Shown here: positions 23,460 to 33,696 of the stretch, piece after piece
Position numbering within the stretch: position 1 is the stretch's first letter
Layout of the letters: each line of letters opens with the position of its first letter
NCBI GenBank assembly: GCA_947561585.1
Contig: CANNZV010001838.1
Span: 1 to 64,000, forward strand
Length of the DNA: 64,000 nucleotides
Direction of reading: 5' to 3'
Origin: Caprella mutica
Taxonomy: Eukaryota; Arthropoda; Malacostraca; Amphipoda; Caprellidae
Position numbers and translations under genes: made by a program
The notes under the pieces: model-generated
Seen by the model: the letters and a program-made list of their open reading frames with translations, nothing else
What the model was told of the DNA's origin: nothing
Database searches by the model: none

Positions 23460-24370
23460 GTTATAGGCGGGTGTGCTATAAACAAGTTGTTATCTATTTA
23501 CTGTGATTATGACTTCAGATGCTAATGGGTTTCTTTCTTTGCAGGTATGGTCAGGAGGAATAATGAGATGGACATGGAATTGGTATATTGACGTAACGGA
23601 GGGAGGTTTACAAGAGGCGAGGTTAAGAGGTATGGTAAGAGAGGTGCGAGGGACACACTCTCTGAAAAAGAAGATTACTATTAATAATTTTGTAACATTA
23701 CATTATTCCCTGTTGATATAATATATAAATATTTATTAAAGTAATACAAGTTAAAAGAGTTTTATTTACACAATATACCTACCTAATTAACAAAACCTAT
23801 ATATAATAATATCAACCACATATTTACACAAAATTAATTATTCTATTTATTTACAGGTAACTTACTCAGAATGGAGAGGGAGACGTGCTTAGGAGGAGGA
23901 GTATCAGGAGAATTCCATATATATAGCTAATTAGCTTTCATTAGTCAATATAAACATTTATATACCTTGTGAATTATATAGGTTTCTGTAAAGATACGAA
24001 AACATTCAGGTTAAAATTATAGCGAAGTTTTGAATATTAAAATAATGCTTAAATCTCCACGTCTACATGCCTTCCCACCAAACTGAGGTATAATTTCATT
24101 TATTTTATTTTAAACATTAAAATTAAAAGAATTTGATATACCTAACAAGATTACATAATTATTTACATATCCCTACCTACAAACAATACAATTCTACTCA
24201 ATATAATTTTTGTTTTATTTACATAATGACTAAAAGTTCCTATAAAATTGGAACACAATAAATTTATTTAAACGATATAATTTTCAATATAGAATTTTAC
24301 ACCAAATTTAACGTTATCACATATATCTATTTTTTTTTAACGTTTGGCTAAAATTGAAAGTAAATAAGTA
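23460..24370. other. AT-rich insertion between ORF1 and ORF2
   Basis: The pyrimidine-rich plus strand typical of the retrotransposon stops near 23460 and resumes near 24370. The intervening 0.9 kb has different composition: a purine-rich part (23540-23670) and then AT-rich DNA. It is probably a separate insertion, but I could not define ends or a target duplication. A short stretch after TTTCTTTGCAG at 23545 looks exon-like without support. Confidence 0.35.
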
Positions 24371-25531
24371 CTGTCTGCCTCTCCATCACTCTCCCTCTCC
24401 TTATCACATATTGGGACCCTCCACTGCTTCTCTTCAATCTCAGCTCCATTCTCAATTTCCTATCGCTCTCCCTCTCTGCTTCTGTCATCTCTCGTAATAT
24501 AGACCTTTGGAAACTTTGTAGAGTGCCTCAGTCTGTTTGCCTTTCTCATAATCTCTCTCTTATCTTCTTCATCTCTCAACTTTACCAATAATGGTCTGTT
24601 CCTCTCATTCTTCTTTCCAAGCCTAATCAGTTTTTCAATCTGCATTTCCTCCATCATCAGCACTCCCAAATTCTCCTCATCCTCTCTGTATCTATCAGGT
24701 GCCTCACTCTCCTCTGACTCAAGTAGATTGAAAATCATAATATTCTTTCTTCTTTCCTTTTCCATTTCTTCAATCCTCTCCCCTATTACCTCCATCTTCT
24801 TTTCTTCTCCTTTCTCATTTCTGCTACTCCTATGTTGACCATTTCTTTCTTTACTTCCTCTAGGTCCCTTTTCAGCACTAAGTCACATTCTTCTAATTTT
24901 TTCTCCTCTTTCATCTTCTTGATTTCTTCAATCTCTCTTTTCATCTTTTCTAACTTCTCCAGATTCGGCTCCTTTTTTGTCTTTTTCAGCTCTTCTATTT
25001 CTCTCCTTAAGTCCTTCATGTTAACTTCGGTCTTCCTCCCAACCTCTTCTACCATTTGCTACATTTTCTTCTTTATCTCCTGATTTATCTTGTGCACCTC
25101 CACTTTAACCATCTCTCCATACTCTCTGTTCATCTTTTCCATCTGCTCCCTAATCTGACTAATCGGTAATCACCTTCTTCATCTTCTTGTTTTCCTCTGC
25201 TAGCATTTTATTCCGTTCTGTGACCCCATCCACCTTCAAATTGCATTCCTGACAGTACCACCTCACCTTCTCATCAATCTCATATATCATATTGTACTCC
25301 TCCTTTGTCATTCCTTCACATTTTGTATGAAACCACATCTTGCACCAGTGACCAATCGCATGTTACTCCGCACTCTCCACTATTCACCCTTAAATTACAT
25401 TTAGGGCATATCTCCCTGCCTTTCTCCTCCTTGTTCTCCCATACCTTTTCCAGCTCCTTCTCTTTACCACCATCACCTCCACTGGCAACTCCCCATCCTG
25501 ACTTCCTTTTTCTTCCATATCTTTCCTTCCT
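24371..25531 (-). pseudogene. Non-LTR retrotransposon ORF1 (coiled coil and RNA-binding region), broken
   Basis: Minus-strand frames: 25576-25316 has a cysteine motif (CPKCNLRVNSGECGVTC) after a Lys/Glu-rich stretch. 25055-24786 is a long Glu/Lys coiled coil (EEIKKMKEEKKLEE). 24795-24460 has RRKNIMIFNLLESEE, IEKLIRLGKK, RPLLVKL and VYITRD, the RRM-like order of ORF1 proteins in many animal non-LTR elements. Frames are interrupted, with at least two frameshifts. The reading continues in frame beyond the transposon cluster at 25540-32548, at 32557 upward. Confidence 0.75.
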
Positions 25532-25859
25532 TTGGGTGGCCACTCTCGGTTCATAAGAACACCAAAACGGAGGCAATACGGAGCTTGTGGGAGATTATTT
25601 TTGAAATATTGCTACTGATATGTGTATATGGGGGGTAAGCAACACCCCCACCCTTCTGTCAGGTTATTAAAACAATCATAAAGAGAGCAGTAAAAATAAC
25701 TAACTAGGTAGCTAGATTACCATCATTACGGCTTCATATTAAATGATCTCATAGGCAAATACCAAGTGAATATTCATCCAGTGAACTTAAATGGTTAAAT
25801 AGAAAACAGATCTTACAATAAAAGAAAAAGATAATTTCCCATAAGCTCCGATTCAGCCC

Positions 25860-25935
25860 GTTTTGTCTCCGATTCGGTTCGTTTCGGTGGGTGTTCTTAT
25901 TCGTAAGAACACCGAAACGGACCGAATCGTAGACA
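25860..25935. repeat. Palindrome inside foldback left arm
   Basis: TCCGATTCGGTTCGTTTCGG and CCGAAACGGACCGAATCGTA are inverse arms around GTGTTCTTATTCGTAAGAAC. It is repeated in the right arm at about 30195-30270 and 31062-31140, and a fragment (GTTTCGGTGTTCTTACG) forms the outermost end of the whole element. Confidence 0.75.
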
Positions 25936-25974
25936 AATATAGAAATAAGAGTATTCTTATCAGTCTTATTTACA

Positions 25975-26290
25975 GTGATATCAGGTATTCACGATAAATC
26001 AGGTAGTCACGATGTATCAGGTATAGTTACGATGTATCAGGTATGTTACGATGTATCAGGTAGTTATGATGTATTAGGTAGTCACGATGTATCAGGTATA
26101 GTTACGATGTATTACATAGGTAGTTACAGAATATCAGGTATAGTTACGATGTATCAGGTATAGTTACGATGTATCAGGTAGTCGCGATGTATCAGGTAGT
26201 TACGATGTATCAGGTAGTAACGATCTATCAGCTATAGTTACGATGTATCAGGTATAGTTACGATGTGTCAGGTAGTTTCGATATATCAGG
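25975..26290. repeat. Tandem repeat, TATCAGGTA(TA)GTTACGATG units, left arm
   Basis: About 17 imperfect units of 17-20 bp (GTATCAGGTAGTTACGAT, often with an extra TATA before GTTACGATG). The inverse array fills 29265-31010. Apparent open frames are repeat translation, not genes. Confidence 0.85.
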
Positions 26291-26833
26291 CAAGAAGTAA
26301 CAGTAACACAGAGAGTTACAGTGACACAGAGAGTTACAGTGACACAGAGAGTTACAGTGACACAGAGAGTTACAGTGACACAGAGAGTTACAGTGACACA
26401 GAGTTACAGTGACACAGAGTTACAGTGACACACAGAGTTACAGTGACACAAAGAGTTACAGTGACACAGAGAGTTACAGTGACACAGAGAGTTACAGTGA
26501 CACAGAGAGTTACAGTGACATAGAGAATTACAGAGACACAAAGAGTTACAGTGACACAAAGAGTTACAGTGACACAAAGAGTTACAGTGACACAAAGAGT
26601 TACAGTGAAACAGAGAGTTACAGTGACACAGAGAGTTACAGTGACACAGAGAGTTACAGTGACACAGAGAGTTACAGTGACACAGAGAGTTACAGTGACA
26701 CAGAGAGTTACAGTGACACAAAGAGTTACAGTGACACAAAGAGTTACAGTGACACAAAGAGTTACAGTGACACAAAGAGTTACAGTGACACAGAGAGTTA
26801 CAGTGACACAGAGAGTTACAGTGAAACAGATAT
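26291..26833. repeat. 18-bp minisatellite GAGAGTTACAGTGACACA
   Basis: About 30 near-identical 18-bp units with variants (GACACAAAG, GAAACAGAG, and one GACATAGAGAATTACAGAG). All frames stay open because 18 is a multiple of 3, giving spurious Thr/Val/Cys or Ser/Tyr repeat proteins. It has no counterpart in the right arm. Confidence 0.9.
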
Positions 26834-27052
26834 AAACACTGACACTCACCAATATTATTGGTTATTTTCTCTCAGTACAATATTACAGAGTGTGTTTATT
26901 ACTTACGTAAGACGTTGTAAGAGGGTCTAGGACATTTCGTCCATGAATTACTTTATTTTGTATTTTAAAGTGTTAATGGAAAATATCTCATATTATTTTT
27001 CGCTATTTCATTATTAGCCATGGTGTAAATATATATAAATAGGTGCGCTGTG

Positions 27053-27372
27053 AATTGCTACAGGGTGAACTGCCCAAGTGGGTGAATTGCTACTGGGTGA
27101 ACTGCCCAAGTGGGTGAATTCCCACTGGGTGAACTGCTCATGTGGGTGAATTGCCACTGGATGAACTGCCCAAGTAAGGGAATTGCCAATGTAGGTAAAT
27201 TGCCACTGGGTGAACTGCCCATGTAGGTGAATTGCCACTGGGTGAACTGCTCATGTAGGTGAATTGCCACTGGGTGAATTGCTCATGTAGGTGAATTACC
27301 ACTGGGTGAACTGCTCATGTAGGTGAATTGCCACTGGGTGAACTGCTCATGTAGGTGAATTGCCACTGGATG
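27053..27372. repeat. 32-bp minisatellite GAATTGCCACTGGGTGAACT, left arm
   Basis: About ten units of 32 bp: GAATTGCCACTGGGTGAACT followed by GCTCATGTAGGT or GCCCAAGTGGGT. Inverted, shorter and more diverged partners are at 28523-28712. Confidence 0.85.
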
Positions 27373-27469
27373 AACAACTCTCACTGACTGCATCACTACG
27401 TACAAGAGATGACCAAAACACACAATTGTCCCGTGAGTACATGTATACCCTCCTCCCCCCTACTATTGG

Positions 27470-28400
27470 CATAGACCGCCAATTGGGCTCGCCGACAGTT
27501 AGGCCCAGGACAATTGGGCATCACGACAATTGGGCCCCGGACAATTATATTATTTATCCATTTTTTCAGAGTGTATAAACGTTTGCGTTTTGTATAAAAA
27601 ATATAGTCTAGAGCATAATTAAAATAGAGAATATTCTTTATATGAAAAAAATATTCTCGTTATGAAAAAATATTTTTTGTAATAGAACATCTTCTTTTCT
27701 GTTCTGAGATGGGTCATATAAGAAACAAATTTCAGAGTTACAGTACCTCTATATATGAGTCTATATAGTGAACTCCTGTAAAGTGAATAAGTTAGGTTGT
27801 AGCCAATAGAAAATAAGAATGTAGCTATTTTAGATAAAGAACAAAAGACCTGCTGCAATTACTGGAACATACAAGTCGAATTAAAGTTAGTGTGAATTTG
27901 TTGAAACCTGTTCACTGTTCAGTGTTCAATATAGAGGAGTTTTAAAAATCAGTATTTCAAAATGTATGCTCATAATTTCATTTTATCCCATTTACTGTTA
28001 AATTTTTCTTAGTTCAATGTCACGAAAAAATGAATCCACATGACATGATTCCTGTTAATACGACTTATTTAAATCCTTCAAAGATTTTCATTACACCGAA
28101 ACAAGAGATTAGCATCCAAATGTGATTTAATGGGCAGCATACTAATATATACCTTATGAAGTATATCAATCGAATTGAAAAAATTATGAACATAATTTTA
28201 GAGACTATAAAGCATATTTCAAAGATAATATTGTCACTTCCCTAGTAATAAAAAAGATAACACTTCTTTATTGTGTCTTCTGTCCATTTTTTCTGGGTTC
28301 AATTGTCGGGGCCCAATTTTCGTCAGGCCAAATTGTCTTAGGCCCAATTGTCGTCGTGCTGAATTGTCCTGGACCCAATTGTCGGTGTACCAATATAAGA
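27470..28400. repeat. Core of foldback element with inverted ACAATTGGGCC clusters
   Basis: 27475-27546 has four GACAATTGGGC-type units and 28295-28390 has the inverse (GGCCCAATTGTCG) about five times. The ~750 bp between them is AT-rich with no gene-like frame. Confidence 0.65.
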
Positions 28401-28522
28401 GGAGAGAGGGGTGCTTCACAACCGAAAATGATGGATAGAAATAGCACGAATAAGTACATATTGAAAGGAACTTTATCACTGTACATTTTCAAGGGTTTAA
28501 CAGTTTAAGGTATCTTCGGCAC

Positions 28523-28712
28523 GTACAATTCACCCATGGGCAATTCACCCTCATGGGCAGTTCCCCCGGTGACAATTCTCCCACATGGGCAATTCACCCA
28601 GTGGCAATTCTCCCACTGTACGGCAGACAGTCACCCATTGGCAATTCCCCCAAATGGGCAGTTCTCCCAGCGGCAATCCACCCAGTGGCAATTCATCCCG
28701 TGGCAACTCCCC
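28523..28712. repeat. Inverted partner of the GAATTGCCACTGGGT array, right arm
   Basis: Units such as GGGCAATTCACCCAGTGGCA and GGGCAGTTCTCCCAGCGGCA are inverse forms of the 27053-27372 units, diverged and fewer (about eight). Confidence 0.75.
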
Positions 28713-29264
28713 TAGAACCATATATATATATAATAGCTCCGTACAGATATAAAATTAGATATGCTGCATGGGTTGACTGTATCATTAAGTTGTTTACCTC
28801 CTTTGATATTTTGCATTAATTGATGAGTTATGAGTATTTAAAATTTAGAACTGAAATAACAGGTTAGTGACAAAAATATACGTGTTGATACGTAAGAATT
28901 AAGGAGGTAAATAATTATTATTATTAATTATTATGTAATTATTAATTATAACAATTATTATTATATTTGTATAAGTCGAGAATAACAGTCCAATAATACA
29001 AACGTTTTACCGTTTAAATAATTAAACGTAACACGAAAAAATAAACAATATCTAGTCATTTTTTTCTATCATTTTTTAATAGTACCTATATTGTATACTT
29101 GCATATTATTATGTATGCAATTTAGGTGGTCACTGTTAAAAATATTCTGCTATAAAATAATAATTTCTGAACCAAAATTGCGTCTAATTACCTAAACTGG
29201 ATACGACTATTGATGACTATTGTAGTTACCGTGAAAGAAACACCACTAACAATGTTTCATAATA
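28713..29264. other. AT-rich part of the foldback right arm; nothing recognised
   Basis: No repeat or coding feature. It contains a short ATTATTATTAATTATTATG palindrome near 28920. Confidence 0.3.
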
Positions 29265-31010
29265 CATCTTAACTACCTGATATATCGTAACTACCTGATA
29301 CATCGTAACTACCTGATACATTGTAACTACCTATGTAATACATCGTAACTATACCTGATACATCGTGACTACCTGATACATCGTTACTACCTGATACATT
29401 GTAACTACTTATGTAATACATCGTAACTATACCTGATACATCGTGACTACCTGATACATTGAAACTACCTATCTAATACATCGTAACTATACCTGATACA
29501 TCGTAACTATACCTGATCGATACATCGTTACTACCTGATACATAGTAACTACCTGATACATCGTAACTACCTGATACATCGTAACTACCTGATATATCGT
29601 AACTATACCTGATACATCATAACTATACCTGATACATTGTACCTACTAGCTGATACATCGTAACTATACCTGATACATCGTGACTACCTGATACATTGTA
29701 ACTACCTGATACATCGTAACTACCTGATATATCGTAACTATACCTGATACATCGTAACTATACCTGATACATCGTGACTACCTGATACATCGTAACTACC
29801 TGATACATCGTAACTACCTGATACATCGTAACTATACCTGATACATCGTGACTATACCTGATCGATGCATCGTTACTATCTGATACATAGTAACTACCTG
29901 ATACATCGTAACTATACCTGATACATCGTAACTACCTGATATTTTGTAACTACCTATGTAATACATCGTAACTATACCTGATACATCGTGACTACCTAAT
30001 ACATCATAACTACCTGATACATCATAACATACCTGATACATCGTAACTACCTGATACATTGTAACTACCTGATACATCGTAACTATACCTGATACATCGT
30101 GACTATACCTGATACATCGTGACTACCTGATTTATCGTGAATACCTGATATCACTGTAAATAGGACTGATAAGAATACTCTTATTTCTATATTTGTCTAC
30201 GATTCGGTCCGTTTCGGTGTTCTTACGAATAAGAACACCCACCGAAACGAACCGAATCGGAGACAAAACGGGCTGAATCGGAGCTTATGGGATATTATCT
30301 TTTTAACATCGTGACTACCTGATACATTGTAACTACCTATCTAATACATCGTAACTATACCTGATACATCGTAACTATACCTGATCGATACATCGTTACT
30401 ACCTGATACATAGTAACTACCTGATACATCGTAACTACCTGATACATCGTAACTACCTGATATATCGTAACTATACCTGATACATCATAACTATACCTGA
30501 TACATTGTACCTACTAGCTGATACATCGTAACTATACCTGATACATCGTGACTACCTGATACATTGTAACTACCTGATACATCGTAACTACCTGATATAT
30601 CGTAACTATACCTGATACATCGTAACTATACCTGATACATCGTGACTACCTGATACATCGTAACTACCTGATACATCGTAACTACCTGATACATCGTAAC
30701 TATACCTGATACATCGTGACTATACCTGATCGATGCATCGTTACTATCTGATACATAGTAACTACCTGATACATCGTAACTATACCTGATACATCGTAAC
30801 TACCTGATATTTTGTAACTACCTATGTAATACATCGTAACTATACCTGATACATCGTGACTACCTAATACATCATAACTACCTGATACATCATAACATAC
30901 CTGATACATCGTAACTACCTGATACATTGTAACTACCTGATACATCGTAACTATACCTGATACATCGTGACTATACCTGATACATCGTGACTACCTGATT
31001 TATCGTGAAT
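29265..31010. repeat. Tandem repeat, CATCGTAACTACCTGATA units, right arm
   Basis: The inverse of the 25975-26290 array but several times longer, because an 868-bp block is present twice (see 29438-31173). Palindromes at 30195-30270 and 31062-31140 end each block. Confidence 0.85.
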
Positions 31011-31173
31011 ACCTGATATCACTGTAAATAGGACTGATAAGAATACTCTTATTTCTATATTTGTCTACGATTCGGTCCGTTTCGGTGTTCTTACGAATAA
31101 GAACACCCACCGAAACGAACCGAATCGGAGACAAAACGGGCTGAATCGGAGCTTATGGGATATTATCTTTTTC
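29438..31173. repeat. 868-bp tandem duplication within the foldback right arm
   Basis: 29438-30305 and 30306-31173 are almost identical, with one difference visible early (GAAACTACC against GTAACTACC). Each copy contains the satellite stretch, the GTTCTTACGAATAAGAAC palindrome and the CTTATGGGATATTATCTTTTT end. The left arm has only one copy, so the duplication arose after the element formed, or is an assembly duplication. Confidence 0.85.
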
Positions 31174-31314
31174 TTTTATTGTAAGATCTGTTTTCTATTT
31201 AACCATTTAAGTTCACTGGATGAATATTCACTTGGTATTTGCCTATGAGATCAATTAATATGAAGCCGTAATGATGGTAATCTAGCTACCTAGTTAGTTA
31301 TTTTTACTGCTCTC

Positions 31315-31542
31315 CCAAGTAATAAAGCATGTGCAAACTCGCCATTTTAATGGCGAGTTTGTGACAGTTATTTTGAGCCCTTCAATTGCAAATGGCGAAT
31401 TTAATCTATTTTTTCTCCTATGCTACAATGTTATTTTGGAGAGAATTTATGAAAATTTGATAATTTTGGAGAGAATTTGTTGAATTTTGGAGAGAGCTGG
31501 AGAGACAAATGGCGAGTTTATGAGACATACTATTTTACTTGG
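31315..31542. mobile_element. hAT-like MITE (CCAAGTAA ends), copy 1
   Basis: Runs from CCAAGTAATAAAGCATGTGC to GACATACTATTTTACTTGG and is flanked by CTGCTCTC (31307-31314 and 31543-31550), a perfect 8-bp duplication. Inner repeats include GCCATTTTAATGGCGAGTTT and TTTTGGAGAGAATTT. The uninterrupted target is seen in the left arm (inverse of AAAGAGAGCAGTAAAAATAA). No coding sequence. Confidence 0.85.
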
Positions 31543-31550
31543 CTGCTCTC

Positions 31551-31729
31551 CCAGTCTGCAGAAACTGGTAAAGTGTTCATAGAGATCTCTTATTCTGTTC
31601 GTAGCAAAATCAATGTAAATATAGGGATTAATTCAGAAGTGTTCGTAGCAAAATTAATGTAAATATAGGAATTAATTCAAAATTGTTCGGAGAGAATATC
31701 CCAAATATCTCACATATTCTGCAGACTGG
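31551..31729. mobile_element. hAT-like MITE (CCAGTCTGCAG ends), copy 2
   Basis: Runs from CCAGTCTGCAGAAACTGG to CATATTCTGCAGACTGG, flanked by CTGCTCTC at 31543-31550 and 31730-31737. It inserted exactly into the right target duplication of the neighbouring MITE, so CTGCTCTC now occurs three times. The interior (TGTTCGTAGCAAAATCAATG, twice) differs from copies 1 and 3. Confidence 0.85.
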
Positions 31730-31754
31730 CTGCTCTCTTTATGATTGTTTCAAT

Positions 31755-31991
31755 CCAAGTATTGGCAAGTAATAAAGCATGTCCAAACTCACCATTTTAA
31801 TGGCGAGTTTGTGACAGTTATTTTGAGCCCTTCAATTGCAAATGGCGAGTTTTATCTATTTTTCTCCTATGCTACAATGTTATTTTGGAGAGAACTTATG
31901 AAAATTTGATCATTTTGGAGAGAATTTGTTGAATTTTGGAGAGAGCTGGAGAGACAAATGGCGAGTTTATGAGACATACTATTTCACTTGG
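31755..31991. mobile_element. hAT-like MITE (CCAAGTAA ends), copy 2
   Basis: Same family as 31315-31542. Left end CCAAGTATTGGCAAGTAATA (an 11-bp start duplication), right end CATACTATTTCACTTGG. Flanks are GTTTCAAT (31747-31754) and GTTTTAAT (31992-31999), an 8-bp duplication with one mismatch. The left arm shows the unoccupied site. Confidence 0.8.
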
Positions 31992-32118
31992 GTTTTAATA
32001 ACCTGACAGGAGGGTGGGGGTGTTGCTTACCCCCCATATACACATATCAGTAGCAATATTTCAAAAATAATCTCCCACAAGCTCCGTATTGCCTCCGTTT
32101 CGGTGTTCTTACGTACCC

Positions 32119-32548
32119 GCCACTCTGGAAAAAGTGGTCTTTTCTGATGGATTAATTACTCTGTTGGAGTTTAGCAAACCTTAAAATACAGTAATAAATT
32201 AATGGGAACTTTATAATCCGCAGCATTTAGCCTCTAAAATTCATCTGTTAGCTTAAGGTATTTTCCCAGTCTGCAGAATATGGAACATTTTTCCAAGAAT
32301 TTCTGCGGGAGTTTTTGATGAATTTTAGAAATTTGAGATCTCTGCGGGAGATCTTTAATTAATTCCTATGTTACCAACTTACCATTAATTTAGCTGCGGG
32401 AGATTTTGAATTAATTCCTATGTTACCATTAATTTAGCTGCGGGAGATTCTGAATCTACTGCTGAGAGTCAGAGAGTAGCTCTTTCTCATATTAAAGTCT
32501 CTGCGGGAGAAGAGACACATTCTGCAAACTGGGTATTTTCCAGAGTGG
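32119..32548. mobile_element. hAT-like MITE (CCACTCTGGAAAA ends), host of the foldback insertion
   Basis: Left end CCACTCTGGAAAA, right end TTTTCCAGAGTGG. The matching 8-bp flank TTGGGTGG follows the right end (32549-32556) and precedes CCACTCT at 25532-25539 on the far side of the foldback. So the foldback inserted 7 bp inside this MITE and duplicated CCACTCT. Another MITE (32266-32532) is nested near its right end. Confidence 0.8.
32266..32532. mobile_element. hAT-like MITE (CCAGTCTGCAG ends), copy 3
   Basis: Runs from CCAGTCTGCAGAATATGG to CACATTCTGCAAACTGG and is flanked by GTATTTTC (32258-32265 and 32533-32540), a perfect 8-bp duplication. It is collinear with copy 1 at 19041-19301, with an extra ACCAACTTACC insertion. 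Confidence 0.85.
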
Positions 32549-32556
32549 TTGGGTGG

Positions 32557-32690
32557 TGTCCTCTGTAAAGCAATCATCCTTGATGCCTCCCTCTCTATTC
32601 ACTTCAGTCAACGGGAATTCACAAATCTTCAAAAGTTACACAACAAAATTCGGGAGAGGTAAACAACCTTTCTCAGTTTCTCTGAGAGTG
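32557..32690 (-). pseudogene. Upstream continuation of the retrotransposon ORF1 region
   Basis: Read on the minus strand this segment gives FPLTEVNREGGIKDDCFTED and joins in frame, after one copy of TTGGGTGG, to the ORF1 frame at 25531 (TTQRKERYGRKRK). A stop lies upstream near 32635 and no ATG is evident, so this is the ORF1 N-terminus with a lost start or part of the 5' UTR. Confidence 0.5.
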
Positions 32691-32790
32691 AGTGGTGCGC
32701 CCGGCGCCGTATTGTAGTGCGCCGTAATGTGGTGCGCCGCTCAGCTTTTAGATACGGTTGCCAAAAATAGCATGGAAACATACTCAACAT
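32685..32790. repeat. Right member of the GGCGCACCACAGTAC inverted-repeat pair
   Basis: The inverse of 19405-19495: GTAATGTGGTGCGCCGCTCA, GCTTTTAGATACGG, CCAAAAATAGCATGGAAACA. The repeat unit (GTGGTGCGCC / GTAGTGCGCC) occurs three times. Confidence 0.55.
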
Positions 32791-33090
32791 AGGAAAAAAC
32801 ACCACTCTCACTAGGAATTCAAATTTAGCTATGTGTACTATCAGTGATCAGAAATAGAGGGCTTTCAGAATCGAGTACTTGGTGCTAACTTTTCCTAACC
32901 GACGGAAATCACAGAAATTAATAAAACTTTTTAATTTTTTGAAGTGTCAGTGCAGGAATAGCTACAATACTTTACAATTTTATTAGGTATCTTTAAACTA
33001 GTTAATTCATCATTCTATAAATGTATTCCCCTCTGTGAGTTGACAAATAGACTAGCTTTTTATAATCCGAAACTTTTGAATGAAAAAACG

Positions 33091-33696
33091 TTGGAGCAAG
33101 TAAAGATAACGGACCAAAAATTTAGCTGGTAAAGTTAACGGACCAGAAAAAATTATTTTAGTTTCATTAAATACTTGCTTTAGTATTTTATAAATATACA
33201 ACATTATAAATGATAATATTAATGATTATACATTAATTTTGCATATTTTGTTAATTGTAAGAATTGATGAAAAAACGTGATCCATTTTGAAGTTGTGAAG
33301 AACAATTAATTAATAAATGGGAAAAAAAACTTCTGCTTAAATCCTTTAATGTGGTATCTGTGATTCCATAATTAAATTCTCATTCCAGTTATTGGTAAAA
33401 TATTAATAATTTAATTAACCTAGTAAAGATAACGGACCAGAAATGAAGCTAGTAAATATAACGGACCAGAATTTAACCTAGTAAAGATAACGGACCAGAA
33501 ATGAAGCTAGTAAATATAACGGACCAGAATTTAACCTAGTAAAGATAACGGACCAGAAATGAAGCTAGTAAATATAACGGACCAGAATTTAACCTAGTAA
33601 AGATAACGGACCAGAAATGAAGCTAGTAAATATAACGGACAAGAATTTAACCTAGTTAAGATAACGGACTCTGGTCCGTTATCTTACTTGCTCCAA
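33091..33696. mobile_element. TIR element with internal AAAGATAACGGACCAG tandem repeats
   Basis: Left end TTGGAGCAAGTAAAGATAAC then GGACCA; right end TGGTCCGTTATCTTACTTGC then TCCAA. AACG flanks both sides. The terminal motif GTAAAGATAACGGACCAGAA is multiplied inside: 33416-33665 is about four 58-bp units, each with two variants (AAAGATAACGGACCAGAAAT and AAATATAACGGACCAGAATT). No coding sequence. Confidence 0.75.

Larger units (their letters stand above)
25547..32118. mobile_element. 6.57-kb foldback element with mirrored satellite arms
   Basis: The left end CGGTTCATAAGAACACC and right end GGTGTTCTTACGTACCCG are inverse copies, flanked by CCACTCT on both sides (25540-25546 and 32119-32125), a 7-bp duplication. 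Moving inward, both arms carry the same blocks in inverse order. First comes CTCCCACAAGCTCCGTATTG, then the GGGGGGTAAGC...CCACCC hairpin and CAGGTTATTAAAACAATCAT. Next is a palindrome built on GTTCTTATTCGTAAGAAC, then arrays of TATCAGGTAGTTACGATG. Then come GAATTGCCACTGGGT arrays and ACAATTGGGCC units around a core near 27.9 kb. One array (GAGAGTTACAGTGACACA) is only in the left arm. No transposase frame is visible. Long satellite-bearing TIRs recall Foldback- or Mutator-like elements. Confidence 0.75.

Noticed and set aside
19845..23506. Plus-strand Ser/Pro/Leu-rich frames across 19.8-23.5 kb
   Set aside because: They are the antisense of the purine-rich retrotransposon ORF2 and carry no domain of their own.
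23500..23721. Possible plus-strand exon after TTTCTTTGCAG at 23545
   Set aside because: Briefly open and purine-rich, but lies between retrotransposon ORFs with no partner exon and no recognisable protein.
26388..26930. Long open frames on both strands over the 18-bp array
   Set aside because: The unit length is a multiple of three, so frames stay open in a tandem repeat; composition is pure repeat and there is no splice or start support.
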